A DNA stretch of 23,278 nt. Origin: Muribaculaceae bacterium (lineage in GTDB: Bacteria; Bacteroidota; Bacteroidia; Bacteroidales; Muribaculaceae). Under the pieces are notes generated by a model. That model was not told where the DNA came from. It worked only from the letters and a program-made list of their open reading frames with translations, and did no database searches. The stretch is taken from the NCBI GenBank assembly GCA_021443235.1, contig JABUUJ010000018.1:8658-31935 (forward strand). Reading direction: 5' to 3'. A program made the translations under genes and the position numbers. Positions 22,472 through 23,278 of the stretch are shown piece after piece. Numbering within the stretch: the first letter of the stretch is position 1; every line of letters starts with the position of its first letter.

Positions 22472-22587
22472 TTCGACTTTGACGTTGACCTTGACATTGA
22501 CTTTTTTTCAAGATTTCGCTAAACTCTATAAACAATAAACTATAAACTCTCAACCTTACTATAAACTTGATAAACTTGATAAACTAA
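22472..22587 (+). repeat. Hexamer, heptamer and nonamer repeats between queD and queE
   Basis: Five NTTGAC-type hexamers (22472-22501, the first reading TTCGAC) start 5 bp after the queD stop. A T-run and an A/T-rich module follow, containing three 7-bp units (TATAAAC, AATAAAC, TATAAAC; 22527-22547) and CTCTCAAC, then three 9-bp units of ATAAACTTG (22561-22587, the last ATAAACTAA). Order and sequence match the argF'/argB spacer read on the minus strand. No clear promoter for queE is seen. Confidence 0.85.
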
Positions 22588-22588
22588 A

Positions 22589-23176
22589 GTGTATAAAGTA
22601 GTTGAGATATTTCACTCGCTACAGGGCGAAGGTTTTCACACCGGCACTGCAAGCGTGTTCGTCCGCTTTAGCGGATGCAACCTGTCGTGCGCGTTCTGCG
22701 ACACACAGCACAACGCTGGCACCATGATGTCGCTGCCAGCCATCGTGGAGCAAGTGATGCAATACCCCGACGCTCCGCTTATCGTACTCACTGGCGGAGA
22801 GCCAACTCTGCAGGCCGACGAAGCTCTTATTAAAGCCCTTAAACTCACCGGAAAACGCATTGCAATCGAGACCAATGGCACGCAACCCATCCCCGCAGGC
22901 ATCGATTGGGTAACACTGTCGCCCAAACAAGGATTCCCGGGCGGTGACGCCCACCCTTGTATGCTTACGCACTGTGACGAACTGAAAGTCGTATATCTTG
23001 GGCAAGACCTGTCGCAATACGACCACATACATGCCACACACCATTTCCTGCAACCTTGCTACAGCGACGATTCCAACGCCCGTCAGGCCAGCATAGATGC
23101 CACCATCGCCGCCGTCCTCCGCAACCCCCTGTGGCGACTCTCCCTCCAAACCCATCGCTATCTCAACATCCCCTAA
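22589..23176 (+). CDS. queE: 7-carboxy-7-deazaguanine synthase (radical SAM)
   Basis: Radical SAM enzyme that contracts 6-carboxytetrahydropterin to 7-carboxy-7-deazaguanine. The 195-residue protein starts with the family signature YKVVEIFHSLQGEG and has the CX3CX2C cluster motif (Cys30, Cys34, Cys37), which binds the 4Fe-4S cluster. VLTGGEPTLQ gives the SAM-binding GGE motif. The start is GTG at 22589, which places the family N-terminus exactly; no ATG fits. It is the last gene of the que group, but 122 bp of repeats separate it from queD, so its expression may differ. Confidence 0.96.
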   Translation: MYKVVEIFHSLQGEGFHTGTASVFVRFSGCNLSCAFCDTQHNAGTMMSLPAIVEQVMQYPDAPLIVLTGGEPTLQADEALIKALKLTGKRIAIETNGTQPIPAGIDWVTLSPKQGFPGGDAHPCMLTHCDELKVVYLGQDLSQYDHIHATHHFLQPCYSDDSNARQASIDATIAAVLRNPLWRLSLQTHRYLNIP

Positions 23177-23204
23177 AACAACTCCACCCCAATAACAAAA
23201 GGCA

Positions 23205-23270
23205 ATGATATTCTTTGGTAACTATATACAATTTGACCCCGATATGTGGAATGATAAAAAGCTGCCGTAG
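23205..23270 (+). CDS. Possible 21-residue small ORF
   Basis: ATG at 23205 opens a short frame encoding MIFFGNYIQFDPDMWNDKKL plus a final proline, closing with TAG at 23268-23270 inside the right-edge hairpin. The sequence is not repetitive or strongly biased, but there is no clear ribosome-binding site or promoter, and such a short frame can arise by chance. I do not recognise it. Confidence 0.15.
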   Translation: MIFFGNYIQFDPDMWNDKKLP

Positions 23271-23275
23271 GCAGC
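23256..23275 (-). terminator. Rho-independent terminator for a minus-strand gene beyond the right edge
   Basis: GCTGCC (23261-23266) and GGCAGC (23270-23275) form a 6-bp stem with a 3-nt loop. On the minus strand it is followed by TTTTT (23260-23256). This is the classic intrinsic terminator form and implies a gene entering from the right, convergent with queE. On the plus strand the window ends too soon to judge. Confidence 0.6.
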
Positions 23276-23278
23276 AGA

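Overview
The window looks like a chromosomal segment of a Bacteroidota bacterium, most likely of the order Bacteroidales (a Muribaculaceae-like gut lineage is my best guess; this is inference). The reasons are the protein sequences, the -7 boxes of the form TAnnTTTG in front of several genes, and an arginine pathway built around an N-succinylornithine-type carbamoyltransferase, which is characteristic of this group. The coding sequences are mostly GC-rich, with few TTA, CTA or TCA codons. No insertion sequence, prophage, CRISPR array, tRNA or rRNA is visible.

Region 1 (1-9700, minus strand) is an arginine biosynthesis operon. In transcription order it runs GNAT acyltransferase, argG, argC, argD, argF', argB, argE, argH, followed by the 5' part of a topoisomerase IV subunit A gene (parC) cut by the left edge. 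The operon holds every dedicated step from glutamate to arginine apart from carbamoyl phosphate synthesis, and its transcarbamylase carries residues expected of the succinyl-specific enzyme. A perfect 14-bp palindrome (9535-9548) just upstream is a candidate ArgR operator.

Region 2 (9700-14400) is a mixed accessory block: a membrane-anchored alpha/beta hydrolase (plus); a minus-strand set of a YitT-family membrane protein, an outer-membrane beta-barrel protein and a Fic protein; a small phage-holin-type membrane protein (plus); and a secreted SH3-like protein (minus). Two strong hairpins separate convergent genes.

Region 3 (14358-18604, minus) is housekeeping: aspS, a Nif3-like metal protein, a coiled-coil zinc-ribbon protein and thymidine kinase. 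A GC-rich, hairpin-filled non-coding stretch of about 220 bp lies between the last two. Region 4 (18800-23278, plus) holds an OPT-family transporter and the queuosine precursor genes queF, queC, queD and queE. A minus-strand terminator at the right edge implies a convergent gene beyond the window.

The most unexplained signal is in the spacers. Short tandem repeats, mainly hexamers of the form NTTGAC, begin on or within a few bases of the stop codons of four genes (GNAT, argC, argF', queD), always in the coding orientation. Two of these spacers, in different operons 18 kb apart, also share a longer similar module, suggesting a dispersed intergenic repeat family.
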